A stretch of DNA of 64,000 bases from Arthrobacter sp. NicSoilB8. GTDB lineage: Bacteria > Actinomycetota > Actinomycetes > Actinomycetales > Micrococcaceae. The first letter of the stretch is position 1; every line of letters begins with the position of its first letter. Location of the stretch: positions 806,001-870,000 of the forward strand of contig NZ_AP024655.1 in assembly GCF_019977355.1 (NCBI RefSeq), in the 5' to 3' direction. Under the pieces are notes generated by a model. That model was not told the DNA's origin. It searched no databases and saw only the letters and a list, made by a program, of their open reading frames with translations. Positions 49,285-57,735 of the stretch are shown one piece after another. Position numbers and translations under genes: made by a program.

Positions 49285-50229
49285 TCAGGACCGTTGGGCC
49301 TTCCGGCGTTTCCGCAGCACAAAGGAGATGGCTACGGCCCCGGCACCGCCGACAACAAGCAGCAACCCGAGGGAGACCAGCGACGGTCCGCCGGTGTCCG
49401 CGGTAGGAGTGCCCTGGCTTTGGGATGTGGTTGTGGCTGGAGCGGCCCGAGCCGGGGAAGGAGCAGGAGAAGACGCCGCAGGAGAGGACACTGTAGGGGG
49501 CGAAGTGGCAGGCGGGGCCGCCACGAAGATGTCACTGACCGCCCCCATGATGAAGCGGTCGCCGGGAACAAGGGTCTTCACTACCCGGGTCGAGGTCTCG
49601 AGTGTTGTGGAAACGCACCCCGCCGAGACCCTGTTGCCGGCACCAAAGAAGATTGCGTAGTCGGCGCCAGGGACTGGCACGGCATCCGGCAGGCGGTTGT
49701 AGTTGATGACGGCTGCCTGCTCATAGGTGCCCTGGTTCATCCAGTACCAGAGGTTCTCGTCGGCGGGAGATCCGCCCTCCACGTAATTGTTGTAGGCGGG
49801 ACTGCCCGGTCCGCCCCACCGTGATCTCGGATTGACCGTGTGGTACAGCAGCCTGGTGCCCGGATCCGCCCGGCGCAGGGCCCCGGTGGCCGAGAACGCG
49901 CCGGTGGGTGACCGGTATGGGCCTTCTCGCAGCTGTCCTTCCGGGGCGAACCCGTTCTTGCCGATGAAGCCGGTCTGCTGCCACTCCTGAATGTAACCTT
50001 CGCCGTTGCGGACACAGCCAGTGATCAGCACGGCGTCGGTGGCCGTCACGAAGACCACCCTGGTGGCGGTGCCGGCGCTGAACCGTGTCTGGTGGGCACT
50101 CAACTTCGCGCAGGGCGCGGCTTCCTGGGGCGGGGCGGGTGAGGCGTGGAGGGCGGACGGTACCACCGCGATGAACCCCGTGACGAGTGCTGCGAGCAGC
50201 AGACTCCTGGAAATATGGCGGAGGGCCAT
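49285..50229 (-). CDS. Secreted, surface-anchored L,D-transpeptidase-like protein (YkuD fold)
   Basis: A 314-residue exported protein with a signal peptide (1-29, ending ALHAS). The catalytic domain (about 40-225) has YRSPTGAFSATG and the active-site VSAGCVSTT with Cys205; the His of the classical SHGC motif is replaced by Ala, as seen in some YkuD-like families. A Pro/Ser/Ala stalk (about 235-275), a final membrane segment (SLVSLGLLLVVGGAGAVAIS) and the basic tail RKRRKAQRS follow. TADTGG just before the segment resembles a sortase signal. It may cross-link or modify peptidoglycan outside the cell; activity is inferred. Confidence 0.75.
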   Translation of the reverse strand: MALRHISRSLLLAALVTGFIAVVPSALHASPAPPQEAAPCAKLSAHQTRFSAGTATRVVFVTATDAVLITGCVRNGEGYIQEWQQTGFIGKNGFAPEGQLREGPYRSPTGAFSATGALRRADPGTRLLYHTVNPRSRWGGPGSPAYNNYVEGGSPADENLWYWMNQGTYEQAAVINYNRLPDAVPVPGADYAIFFGAGNRVSAGCVSTTLETSTRVVKTLVPGDRFIMGAVSDIFVAAPPATSPPTVSSPAASSPAPSPARAAPATTTSQSQGTPTADTGGPSLVSLGLLLVVGGAGAVAISFVLRKRRKAQRS

Positions 50230-50250
50230 GGCCCAATTTTAGTCCGCAGA

Positions 50251-50292
50251 CGTACGGCCCCGCTCCCGGAGTCCGGGGAGCGGGGCCGTACG
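50251..50292 (-). terminator. Terminator of the agmatine operon
   Basis: A perfect 17-bp stem (CGTACGGCCCCGCTCCC / GGGAGCGGGGCCGTACG) around an 8-base loop, 18 bases past the permease stop. No long T run follows on the minus strand, so its strength is uncertain. Confidence 0.75.
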
Positions 50293-50310
50293 CGTCTGGA
50301 AGCCTTGCGG

Positions 50311-51885
50311 CTACTCCGGAACCACCAGGGCGGGGGTGTCCTTGCGGATGGTCTCACCCCGGAAGAAGCCCGGATGCCATTTCGCCGCGACGAGCATGAT
50401 CACGAGGCCAAGGGCGAGGATGCCGATCCCCAGGATGAACACCAGGCCCACCCCGAAGACCTCCGAGCCGCTACCGAATTCCGGCGCCCAGCTGTCCACG
50501 GCGGTCTGGAAGAAGACTACGGTGAGGACCAGGCCGCCCAGGACCGGGAACAGCAGCCGCATGAAGAAGTTGCGGACGCTGGAGAACAGGCTGTGCCGGA
50601 AGTACCACGTGCAGGCGAACGCCGTCAGGCCGTAGTAGAAGCAGATCATCAGGCCCAGGGCCATGATGGTGTCGTTGAGGACGTTCTCGCTGACCACCTT
50701 CATGACGGCGTAGAAGCCGCCGGAAATCAGGCCCGCGATCACCGTGGCGTAACCGGGGGATCCGAAGCGCTTGCTGACGGAAGCGAAACGCGGCGGCAGG
50801 GCGCCGTAGTGGCCCATCGCCAGCAGACTGCGCGCCGGGGAAGCCATGGTGGACTGCAGGGAGGACGCGGTGCCGGAGAGTACGGCCAGGGACATCAGGA
50901 TGGCGAGCGGACCCATGACCGGGGAGGCCAGTGCTGCGAAGATATTCGACTGGTTGTCCGGGTTGTTCAGGCCGATGCCGTCGGCTCCGGTGCCAGCCAC
51001 CATCATGGTGGCCACGATCACGACGAGGTAGAGGGCCAGGACGGCGACCGCCGTCGTGGTTCCTGCCCGGCCGGCGGTGCCCTTGCCGCCCTTGGTTTCC
51101 TCGTTCACGGTGAGGCAGACGTCCCAGCCCCAGTAGACGAAGACGGCCAGGGACATGCCGGCGGTGAACTGCTCGAAGCTTTCGATCTTGGCCGGGTTGA
51201 ACCAGTCCCAGCTGAAGGCGATCGAGGTGCCCGCGTCACCGGAGGCGGCGTGGCTGAGCGCCATGATGACGAAGACGGCCAGGACCAGCACTTGGAATCC
51301 GACCATGCTGTACTGCACGAGCTTGGTGGCGTGCAGGCCGCGGTAGCTGACCCAGACGGCGAGTGCCACGAACACGAGGCACGTAACGATGTTCACAGCC
51401 GTGTTGGAGGTCAGGTCCGCGAGCTCGGGGTTGTTGAACACCTGGGCCAGGAAGAGGTAGAAGAAGTCCACCGCGACGCCGGCCAGATTGGACAGGACGA
51501 TGATGTTGGCGGCCAGCAGCCCCCAGCCTCCCATCCAGCCGACGAACGGGCCGAACGCCTTCGTGGCCCACGTGAAGGTGGTGCCGCTGTCCGGGGAATC
51601 GGCGTTGAGCTCCCGGTAGGCGAACGCCACCAGGATCATGGGAATGAACGCGACGATGAAGATCGCCGGCAGCTGCACACCGACGGCGCCGACGGCCGGT
51701 CCCAGCGAACTGGTGAGGCTGTAGGCGGGCGCCACGGAGGAAATGCCCAGGACGACGACGGCGAGCAGGCCCAGCTGGCCGCCCTTGAGGCCCTTGCCGG
51801 TGATGCCGTGCTTGGAGCCGGCCGGATCGACGACGTCGTGACCGGTGGTGGTGATGCCGTCTTCACGGCCGATAGTTTGACTCAT
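50311..51885 (-). CDS. APC-superfamily permease of the agmatine operon
   Basis: A 524-residue transporter with about 12 membrane segments. The family opening is LGLLAVVVLGISSVAPAYSLTSSLG, followed by FAYRELNADSPDSGTTFTW and VYWGWDVCLTVNEETKG. It is third in aguB-aguA-permease, 10 bases after the aguA stop, so it most likely imports agmatine or exports/imports putrescine. It differs from the permease at 45944. A strong hairpin ends the operon. Confidence 0.87.
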   Translation of the reverse strand: MSQTIGREDGITTTGHDVVDPAGSKHGITGKGLKGGQLGLLAVVVLGISSVAPAYSLTSSLGPAVGAVGVQLPAIFIVAFIPMILVAFAYRELNADSPDSGTTFTWATKAFGPFVGWMGGWGLLAANIIVLSNLAGVAVDFFYLFLAQVFNNPELADLTSNTAVNIVTCLVFVALAVWVSYRGLHATKLVQYSMVGFQVLVLAVFVIMALSHAASGDAGTSIAFSWDWFNPAKIESFEQFTAGMSLAVFVYWGWDVCLTVNEETKGGKGTAGRAGTTTAVAVLALYLVVIVATMMVAGTGADGIGLNNPDNQSNIFAALASPVMGPLAILMSLAVLSGTASSLQSTMASPARSLLAMGHYGALPPRFASVSKRFGSPGYATVIAGLISGGFYAVMKVVSENVLNDTIMALGLMICFYYGLTAFACTWYFRHSLFSSVRNFFMRLLFPVLGGLVLTVVFFQTAVDSWAPEFGSGSEVFGVGLVFILGIGILALGLVIMLVAAKWHPGFFRGETIRKDTPALVVPE

Positions 51886-51894
51886 GGCTGACCC

Positions 51895-52935
51895 TTATTC
51901 CGGGAGATTCTGGGAGGTGGACGGTTGCTGTTGGGTGATGCAGTGGATGCCGCCGCCGCGGGCGAAGAGCTCGCGGGCGTTGATGCCGACCACTTTGCGG
52001 CCCGGGTAGGCGTCGCCGAGGATGCGCAACGCCTTCTCATCCATCGGGTCGCCGAACGTGCAGGCGATGACGCCGCCGTTGACCACCAGATGGTTGATGT
52101 AGCTGTAGTCGACGAAGCCTTCCTCGTCCGTGAGGGTTTCCGGGGCGGGAACCTCGATGATGTTCCATTCACGGCCGGCCGCGTCCCGGGTGGTGGCGAG
52201 GTGGCCGATGATCTCTCGGCTGACCTCGAAATCGGGATGGGCCGGGTTCTGCTGCGAGTGGACCAGCACGGTGCCCGGGGACGGGATGGCCGCGACGATA
52301 TCGACGTGGCCGCGCGTGCCGAACCGCTCCGAATCCCGGGTCAGCCCCCGCGGCAGCCAGACGACGTGGCTGGCGCCGAGGGTCCGGGCCAGCTCCGCCT
52401 CGACGTCGGCCTTGCTGAGCCCGGGGTTGCGGCCCGGATCCAGCTGCACCGTCTCGGTGACGAGGACCGTGCCTTCGCCGTCCACATGGATGCCGCCGCC
52501 CTCGTTCACCAAGGGCGACACCACGTGGCTGGCTCCCGAGCGGGCCGCGACCTCCGCCGCCACGAGCGAATCCTTGTCCCAGACGGCCCAGTCCTGGCCG
52601 CCCCAGCCGTTGAACACCCAGTCCACGGCGCCGAGCCGGCCGGTGGCGTCCAGGACAAACGTGGGGCCGATGTCCCGCATCCAGGCATCGTTCAGCGCGG
52701 CGGTGACCACCTCGACATCGGGGTGGAGGTAGCGCGCGGCAGTTTCCGCATCCTCCGGGGCCACCAGCATGGTGACCGGTTCGAACTCCACCACGGCGTT
52801 CGCGACGCCGGCCCACACGGAGCGGGCGGCGTGGGCGTCTTCCGCTGTCTCGCCCAGGGTGTAGCCGCCGGTGGGGAACGCCATCCAGACGCGGTCCTGG
52901 GGTGCCGTTTCGGACGGCATCCGCCAGGCGCTCAC
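51895..52935 (-). CDS. aguA: Agmatine deiminase AguA
   Basis: It converts agmatine to N-carbamoylputrescine and ammonia. It is 346 residues, the normal size, of the pentein fold. Family blocks are RVWMAFPTGGYTLG, NDAWMRDIGPTFV, WVFNGWGGQDW, VNEGGGIHVDGEGTVLVTE and TRGHVDIVA, with the catalytic Cys332 in GGGIHCITQQQ. The GTG start overlaps the aguB stop by 4 bases (GTGA), so the two are coupled. An internal ATG 15 bases further on is possible. Confidence 0.93.
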   Translation of the reverse strand: MSAWRMPSETAPQDRVWMAFPTGGYTLGETAEDAHAARSVWAGVANAVVEFEPVTMLVAPEDAETAARYLHPDVEVVTAALNDAWMRDIGPTFVLDATGRLGAVDWVFNGWGGQDWAVWDKDSLVAAEVAARSGASHVVSPLVNEGGGIHVDGEGTVLVTETVQLDPGRNPGLSKADVEAELARTLGASHVVWLPRGLTRDSERFGTRGHVDIVAAIPSPGTVLVHSQQNPAHPDFEVSREIIGHLATTRDAAGREWNIIEVPAPETLTDEEGFVDYSYINHLVVNGGVIACTFGDPMDEKALRILGDAYPGRKVVGINARELFARGGGIHCITQQQPSTSQNLPE

Positions 52936-53999
52936 GCGGTGACCTTCCGCGCACTGGCCTCATACTCGTTGGCCTCATCCGCACTGGCCTCATCCGCAGG
53001 ACGGCCGAGCGGGGCGTCGGTGCGCACGGGCTCGGTCAGCCGGGTGTAGGTTTCCGGGCGGCGCGTGGCCAGGAACGGGAAGAGCGTGAGCCAGTCCCGG
53101 CGCTGGTCGAGGTCCAGGTCGGCGACGAGGACGGCGGATTCGTCCCGCGGCGCCTGGGCGAGGATCCGGCCGTAGGGATCGGAGATGAAGGAGGAACCGT
53201 AGAAGTTCAGCGTGCCTTCGCTGCCCCAGCGGTTGGGGGCCACCATAAACAGCCCGTTGGCGATACCGTTGCCCACAATGACCTGCTGCCACAACGGCTG
53301 GGTGTCGAAGTCCGGGTGGTCCGGCTCGGAGCCGATGGCGGTGGGGTAGACCAGGAGCTCCGCCCCGCCGAGGGAGTAGATCCGGGCCAGTTCGGGGAAC
53401 CATTCGTCCCAGCAGGTGGGCATGCCCAACCGTGCGCCGCCGAGTTCGGCGGGGGAGTGGACCTCGTAGGCGTCATCGCCGTCGGGCCCCTGCCGGAAGA
53501 ACTTGTCCTCGTAGTAGCCGGCCGTCACCGGGATATGCAGCTTGTGCGTGCGTCCCAGCAGTTCGCCAGCGGGGGACACCAAAATGGCGGTGTTCAGGCC
53601 CAGCCCGTCGTCAGTTCCATTCGGGTTTTCCGACTTCTGGTACAGCGAGGCGTGGACGCAGATTCCGTGCCGGCGGGCCGCGTCCGCCGCGAAACGGAAC
53701 GTGGGTCCGGTGAACAGGTCTTCGGCGATGTCCGAGGGCCGCGGGCGGGTGCCGCCCCCGGCGGCATCGTTTTCGGGCAGCGTGTCGGCAGGGTAGCGGG
53801 ACAGCGTGAGCTCGGGCAGGAAGACGACGGTGGCTCCCAGCCGGGCGGCCCGTTCGATGCCTTCGTCCAGTTCGGCGCGCAGGACGGCGCCGTCCGGATG
53901 CCAGCGGTGCTGCACGACGCCGACCCGCAGTGCCGGGCGGCTGGACGGGAGGGTACGGGCGAGGGAGGGCGGGGTGTCGAGGGAAGTGATTTCGATCAT
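52932..53999 (-). CDS. aguB: N-carbamoylputrescine amidase AguB (nitrilase family)
   Basis: It hydrolyses N-carbamoylputrescine to putrescine, ammonia and CO2. It is 355 residues from ATG 53999 with TGGAG upstream. The nitrilase triad is visible: Glu in FLPELTLSRYP, Lys in GRTHKLHIP and Cys in GMPTCWDEWFPE. The N-terminal VGVVQHRW and the VFLPELTLS block place it in the carbamoylputrescine amidase branch. The protein is longer than most (about 290-300) because of N- and C-terminal tails; the C-terminus has short ADEAS/ADEAN repeats. It is the first gene of the operon, with a palindromic operator 28 bases upstream. Confidence 0.9.
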   Translation of the reverse strand: MIEITSLDTPPSLARTLPSSRPALRVGVVQHRWHPDGAVLRAELDEGIERAARLGATVVFLPELTLSRYPADTLPENDAAGGGTRPRPSDIAEDLFTGPTFRFAADAARRHGICVHASLYQKSENPNGTDDGLGLNTAILVSPAGELLGRTHKLHIPVTAGYYEDKFFRQGPDGDDAYEVHSPAELGGARLGMPTCWDEWFPELARIYSLGGAELLVYPTAIGSEPDHPDFDTQPLWQQVIVGNGIANGLFMVAPNRWGSEGTLNFYGSSFISDPYGRILAQAPRDESAVLVADLDLDQRRDWLTLFPFLATRRPETYTRLTEPVRTDAPLGRPADEASADEANEYEASARKVTA

Positions 54000-54026
54000 G
54001 GCTACTCCAGTGAGACGGGCGTCACA

Positions 54027-54047
54027 TAAATGAACAGTGTTCATTTA
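54027..54047. promoter_or_regulatory. Perfect palindromic operator before aguB
   Basis: TAAATGAACA and TGTTCATTTA, ten perfect pairs around a single central base, lie 28 bases before the aguB start. The form is typical of TetR-family operators. No regulator gene is adjacent, so the protein that binds is unknown. Confidence 0.75.
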
Positions 54048-54083
54048 GTATTGGGGTGATCGGCGTGCGAGGCAAGACCTAAT

Positions 54084-54098
54084 ATGAATAAAGTTCAT
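54084..54098. promoter_or_regulatory. Second, weaker ATGAA-TTCAT site
   Basis: ATGAATAAAGTTCAT has the same half-sites (ATGAA, TTCAT) and the same 5-base spacing as the operator at 54027-54047. It may be an auxiliary site. It lies in an A/T-rich patch. Confidence 0.5.
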
Positions 54099-54241
54099 TT
54101 ATTTATTGGCGGGTTCGTGCTCACTTCCTTGTCCGCCGCAGGGCGCTTCCAGGGGCGCATTACAGGTCACTGTCCGGGCACTTCCGCCGCGCGGGACGTA
54201 AGGCCCTAGACCGTGGCATGGGCTCGGCAGAGTCTGGGCGT

Positions 54242-54733
54242 ATGACTGAAGCAAACCCGGGTTCGCCGGACATCAGGGCCGCCCAGCTGAAGGAACAGCC
54301 AACGGCGGTGGTGCGCGAGACCGTCCCGATGAACGCGTTGAGAGACTTTTTCGGCCGTGCCTTCGGGGCCGTCATGGGCGCAGTGCAGGAACAGCATGTC
54401 CAACTGGCCGGCCCTCCCTTCGCGCTTTACCGCGGGATGCCGACCGACGTCGTCGACGTCGAAGCAGGATTCCCCCTCGCCGCGCCGTTCAAGAGCGCGG
54501 GCGGGGAAGTTTCGGCGGTGGTCGCCGGGACCCTGCCCGCGGGCCAAGCCTACGAGGCGATGCACATTGGCCCCTATGAATCGCTGCAGCACACCTATGG
54601 CGCGATCATGGCGCGGATGCAGGAGGACGGGGCGAGCCCGGGGGAGGCCATGTGGGAGTACTACCTCACCGATCCCGGCGCCGAACCAGACCCGGCGAAA
54701 TGGCAGACCCTGGTGGTCTGGCCCGTTGCTTGA
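54242..54733 (+). CDS. GyrI-like / effector-binding-domain protein
   Basis: A 163-residue stand-alone protein of the SOUL/GyrI-like fold, the ligand-binding part of AraC/BmrR-type regulators. It has FALYRGMPTDVVDVEAGFPL, then GTLPAGQAYEAMHIGPYESLQHTYGAI and the terminal WEYYLTDPGAEPDPAKWQTLVVWPV, all characteristic. No DNA-binding domain is present. It may bind or hydrolyse small toxic molecules. ATG 54242 is used. It is a single gene. Confidence 0.82.
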   Translation: MTEANPGSPDIRAAQLKEQPTAVVRETVPMNALRDFFGRAFGAVMGAVQEQHVQLAGPPFALYRGMPTDVVDVEAGFPLAAPFKSAGGEVSAVVAGTLPAGQAYEAMHIGPYESLQHTYGAIMARMQEDGASPGEAMWEYYLTDPGAEPDPAKWQTLVVWPVA

Positions 54734-54915
54734 ACTGTGCGCCGGGGCGTAACGGCGGGGGCCCGGCCGGAGGCGGCTTCACCCCGTGTGTGGCGCCGGA
54801 ACGACTCATTCTGTCGGATTGGCCACACTATTCTTCAACTCCATGCATAATGTCCTAAACTGCTTCACTGAGGTGCCTGAAATGGCGCTGCGCAGCAACG
54901 AAAGTGAACCCCGAT

Positions 54916-55218
54916 ATGGCTACCGATTACGATGCCCCACGCAAGACAGAAGAAGAATCTCCCGCTGAGTCGCTAGAGGCGCTTCAGGCGTCGCGCGGAG
55001 GCGGCGCCCAGACCGCTGTAATTGATGTCGACGAGAACGACACGGCGGAAGGCATCGACCTTCCGGGTGCGGATCTGTCCGGCGAAGAGCTGACCGTCAT
55101 TGTTGTTCCCGAGCAGTCAGATGAATTCACCTGCTCCTCCTGCTTCTTGGTCCGCCACCGGTCCCAGGTGGCCAAAGAAAAGAACGGCCTGAAGTACTGC
55201 CGCGACTGCGAAGGCTAG
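54916..55218 (+). CDS. DUF4193 zinc-ribbon protein
   Basis: A 100-residue actinobacterial protein, MATDYDAPRKTEEES at the start. The acidic N-terminal half contains Asp/Glu-rich segments. The C-terminal half has two CxxC pairs, CSSC and CRDC (EFTCSSCFLVRHRSQV and YCRDCEG), that should hold a zinc ion. Members are widespread and conserved next to housekeeping genes, but no function is known to me. A terminator follows. Confidence 0.85.
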   Translation: MATDYDAPRKTEEESPAESLEALQASRGGGAQTAVIDVDENDTAEGIDLPGADLSGEELTVIVVPEQSDEFTCSSCFLVRHRSQVAKEKNGLKYCRDCEG

Positions 55219-55261
55219 GGGACCCCTCCAGCGCGCGGCACCAATTTCATCCGTATCAAGC

Positions 55262-55298
55262 AAGCGTCGGCATCCCGCAGGGGGCCGGCGCTTTGTTT
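55262..55298 (+). terminator. Terminator after the DUF4193 gene
   Basis: AAGCGTCGGC pairs with GCCGGCGCTT (one G-U) around a 12-base loop and is followed by TTGTTTG. It lies 44 bases after the stop. The rest of the gap to 55547 shows no gene. Confidence 0.7.
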
Positions 55299-55547
55299 GT
55301 ATCCGGTGGCGTCTGGTTCGTTGCCCCGTCTCTTGGTTTCTGGCCTGGTTTTTCGCCGGGTTTCCCGTCTCGTCGCCGGCATGGACCGCGGCCCGGGTTG
55401 GCACCGCTTCGCGCGGCGTGCGGACAGGTGGCAGGTCACGTTCCGGTGACCCGGCACCGGCCGGATTAACGGTTCGGCGCCGAAGACCGTCCGGCACTCG
55501 CGCATCGAGGCCAACGCTTCTACGCTTGAGCCACCGCATCGCAGGGG

Positions 55548-56132
55548 GTGGCTCAATTGAAAACGACCCAGTTGAAAACGATCCAGTTGAAGAGGATCCA
55601 CGCATTGCTTGCGGCAGTGCTGATGGCCGTGGCCCTGGGGGTCCTTGCGCCGGCCCCGGCGGCCGCGGATCCTTACTGCGGACTGGTCTGGGGTTCGCTG
55701 GTGAAAACGGATCCGGCCATGACCCAGGCCAAGGTGGTCAATGTCCGGACCGGCCAGCACTACTGCTTTGACCGGCTGGTTATCGACCTCAACGCGCCCG
55801 TGGCCGGCTACACCGTTCGCTATGTTCCCCAGGTGGTGCAGGACGGGTCCGGTCTGCCGGTTCCGCTGCGCGGCCAGGCTTTCATTCAGCTCACGGTCAA
55901 TGCGCCCGCTTATGACGACGCCGGCAATCCCACCTACAGCCCGGCGGACAAGAATGAACTCTCCAACGTGACCGGTTACCAGACGTTTCGGCAGGTGGCG
56001 TGGGCTGGCAGCTTCGAAGGCTACAGCACCCTCGGCCTCGGCGTCCGCGCGCGGTTGCCGTTCCGGGTCTTTGCCCTGCCGGGGCCAGGTGCCGGGTCTC
56101 GACTCGTGGTGGACGTCGCGCACTTCTGGTGA
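55548..56132 (+). CDS. Secreted AMIN-like domain protein
   Basis: A 194-residue exported protein. The GTG start 55548 follows AGGGG. The n-region is unusual: QLKTTQLKTIQLK, from a 15-bp repeat in three copies. A hydrophobic core (ALLAAVLMAVALGVLAP) and an AAA-D signal-peptidase site follow. The mature part has GQHYCFDRLVIDLNAP and YTVRYVPQV, which match the AMIN-like domain of actinobacterial secreted proteins. There are two Cys (DPYCGL and HYCFDR). Its role, perhaps cell-wall binding, is unknown. Confidence 0.72.
   Translation: MAQLKTTQLKTIQLKRIHALLAAVLMAVALGVLAPAPAAADPYCGLVWGSLVKTDPAMTQAKVVNVRTGQHYCFDRLVIDLNAPVAGYTVRYVPQVVQDGSGLPVPLRGQAFIQLTVNAPAYDDAGNPTYSPADKNELSNVTGYQTFRQVAWAGSFEGYSTLGLGVRARLPFRVFALPGPGAGSRLVVDVAHFW
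55554..55598 (+). repeat. 15-bp repeat, three copies, in the signal-peptide region
   Basis: CAATTGAAAACGACC, CAGTTGAAAACGATC and CAGTTGAAGAGGATC follow one another. They encode QLKTT, QLKTI and QLKRI. TTG codons inside each copy could serve as other starts. Confidence 0.85.
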
Positions 56133-56257
56133 GGCCGGTGCGGCGCCTCGGGGTCAAGTCGCGGTGCCGTGCGGGTTGGCGAGTTGAAGCCGGGCCGGAT
56201 CGGTAGGCCCGGCCGTCCAGCTTGGTCCGGATGTAGCGTCCCGTGCGGCGCTCGCCG

Positions 56258-57424
56258 TCAGGCAGCCTGCCAGGACACGGGAAGCTGCTTCACCCCGTAG
56301 ACGATCGTGCTATCCATCCGCTCCAGTTGCGCTTCGGGAGCCACGGCCAGCCCGGGCAACCGTGAGAGAACGGCCTGCAACGCGATCCTGGCCTCGAGCC
56401 GGGCCAGAGGAGCCCCGAGGCAGAAGTGGATGCCCTGCCCGAAGGCGAGGTGTCGGTTTGGTGCGCGTCCGACGTCGAACACGTCAGGGTGCGGGAACTG
56501 ACCGCCGTCGCGGTTCGCCGAACCGATCCAGGCCACAACCGGCGACCCCGCGGGGACGGACCGGTCACCCAGCGTCGTGTCGACGGCGGAGATCCGGTAC
56601 ATGGACTGCACGGGGGAGCGGTAGCGCAGCACCTCCTCGATCGCCAGCGGGAGCAGACCCGGTTCGGCGATCAGGCGTTCCGCCGTGCCTGGCGCTTCGG
56701 TGAAACACAGCACCGCGTTGCCGATCAGGTTGGTGGTGGTCTCATTGCCTGCCACGAGCAGCAGGCTGCAGAACCCGAGCAGCTCGATGACACTGAGTTT
56801 CTGTCCGTCAATCTCGGCCGCGAGGAGCGCGCTGATCAAATCAGGGCCCGGCTCCCGGCGCCGCTGCTCGATCATGCCCATGAAGTACTCCGCCATTTCC
56901 CGATGGGCCCCCGTGTGGCTGGACTCGTCGGCGCCCGGGCGGGTTTGGCTGACAATCACGTCAGACCACTGCTTGAACCGGTCCCGGTCCGCGGCGGGGA
57001 TGCCCATCAGCTCCGCGATCACGATGACCGGCAGAGGATAGGCCAGCTGTTCGATCAGGTCCGTGCTGCCGGCGGCAACTACCGGGGCCAGTAACTCATC
57101 GGTGAGCTCCGAGATCCGCGGGCCGAGCGCTTCCACTGACCGCGGCGTGAATGCCTGGGAGACCAGGGAACGCAACTGACGGTGCCGGGGCGGATCCGTG
57201 TTGATCAGGCTGGCGGCGAAGAGCTGGCCTGTTTCGGAGGGATTGTCGCCGCCGATCCGGGACGAAAACGTGGCGTGCTCGGACAGGACACGCTGCACAT
57301 CGTCATAACCGAAGACGTGCCAGACCCCGGTCTCCTGGTCCTGAAAAACGGGCTCGCTGCGCCGCATGGCTTCGTAGTTGGGAAACGGGTTCAACGAGTG
57401 CTCAAATACCGGAAACGACCCCAT
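56258..57424 (-). CDS. Cytochrome P450
   Basis: A soluble class I bacterial P450 of 388 residues. The oxygen-activation helix is LLLVAGNETTT, the ExxR motif is in IEEVLRYRSP, and the heme-binding loop is FGQGIHFCLGAPLAR with the Cys thiolate ligand. DPPRHRQLRSLVSQAFTPR is the usual C-helix block. It needs ferredoxin and reductase partners, none of which are nearby. The substrate is unknown. It is a single gene with no clear promoter. Confidence 0.93.
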   Translation of the reverse strand: MGSFPVFEHSLNPFPNYEAMRRSEPVFQDQETGVWHVFGYDDVQRVLSEHATFSSRIGGDNPSETGQLFAASLINTDPPRHRQLRSLVSQAFTPRSVEALGPRISELTDELLAPVVAAGSTDLIEQLAYPLPVIVIAELMGIPAADRDRFKQWSDVIVSQTRPGADESSHTGAHREMAEYFMGMIEQRRREPGPDLISALLAAEIDGQKLSVIELLGFCSLLLVAGNETTTNLIGNAVLCFTEAPGTAERLIAEPGLLPLAIEEVLRYRSPVQSMYRISAVDTTLGDRSVPAGSPVVAWIGSANRDGGQFPHPDVFDVGRAPNRHLAFGQGIHFCLGAPLARLEARIALQAVLSRLPGLAVAPEAQLERMDSTIVYGVKQLPVSWQAA

Positions 57425-57735
57425 GGCTGGCCTTCCTGACGAGGCGGGCGGCCGTTATGTCCGGCACTGGAACAGTCCAACGGGGCGGGCCGCTTGGCCC
57501 CGTCAGCTCCCACCCTAATGCCGGGCGGCTGCCGTGGCACAGGCCCGGACCCCAACAAGGGAGTCTAAGCGGCCCCCGGAGCGGTTAGTAAGCCGACTTA
57601 GTAAGCTGACCGAGAAATTCCTTCCGGAACCATCGCCGCCCGTAGCTGCCCTGGGGTAGCGTCGAAATCATCGGCCGGTGCGCCAGAACGTGGCGCGCGA
57701 GGCCCGCACGGTACCGGTTCTATCCAGGAGGATGC
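57425..57735. other. Divergent intergenic region between P450 and dps, with a 13-bp direct repeat
   Basis: No gene is seen in these 311 bases. TTAGTAAGCCGAC (57585-57597) is followed directly by TTAGTAAGCTGAC (57598-57610), a near-perfect 13-bp tandem repeat about 130 bases before dps. It could be a regulator site. No clear -35/-10 pair stands out; a ribosome binding site AGGAGG lies just before the dps start. Confidence 0.5.
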
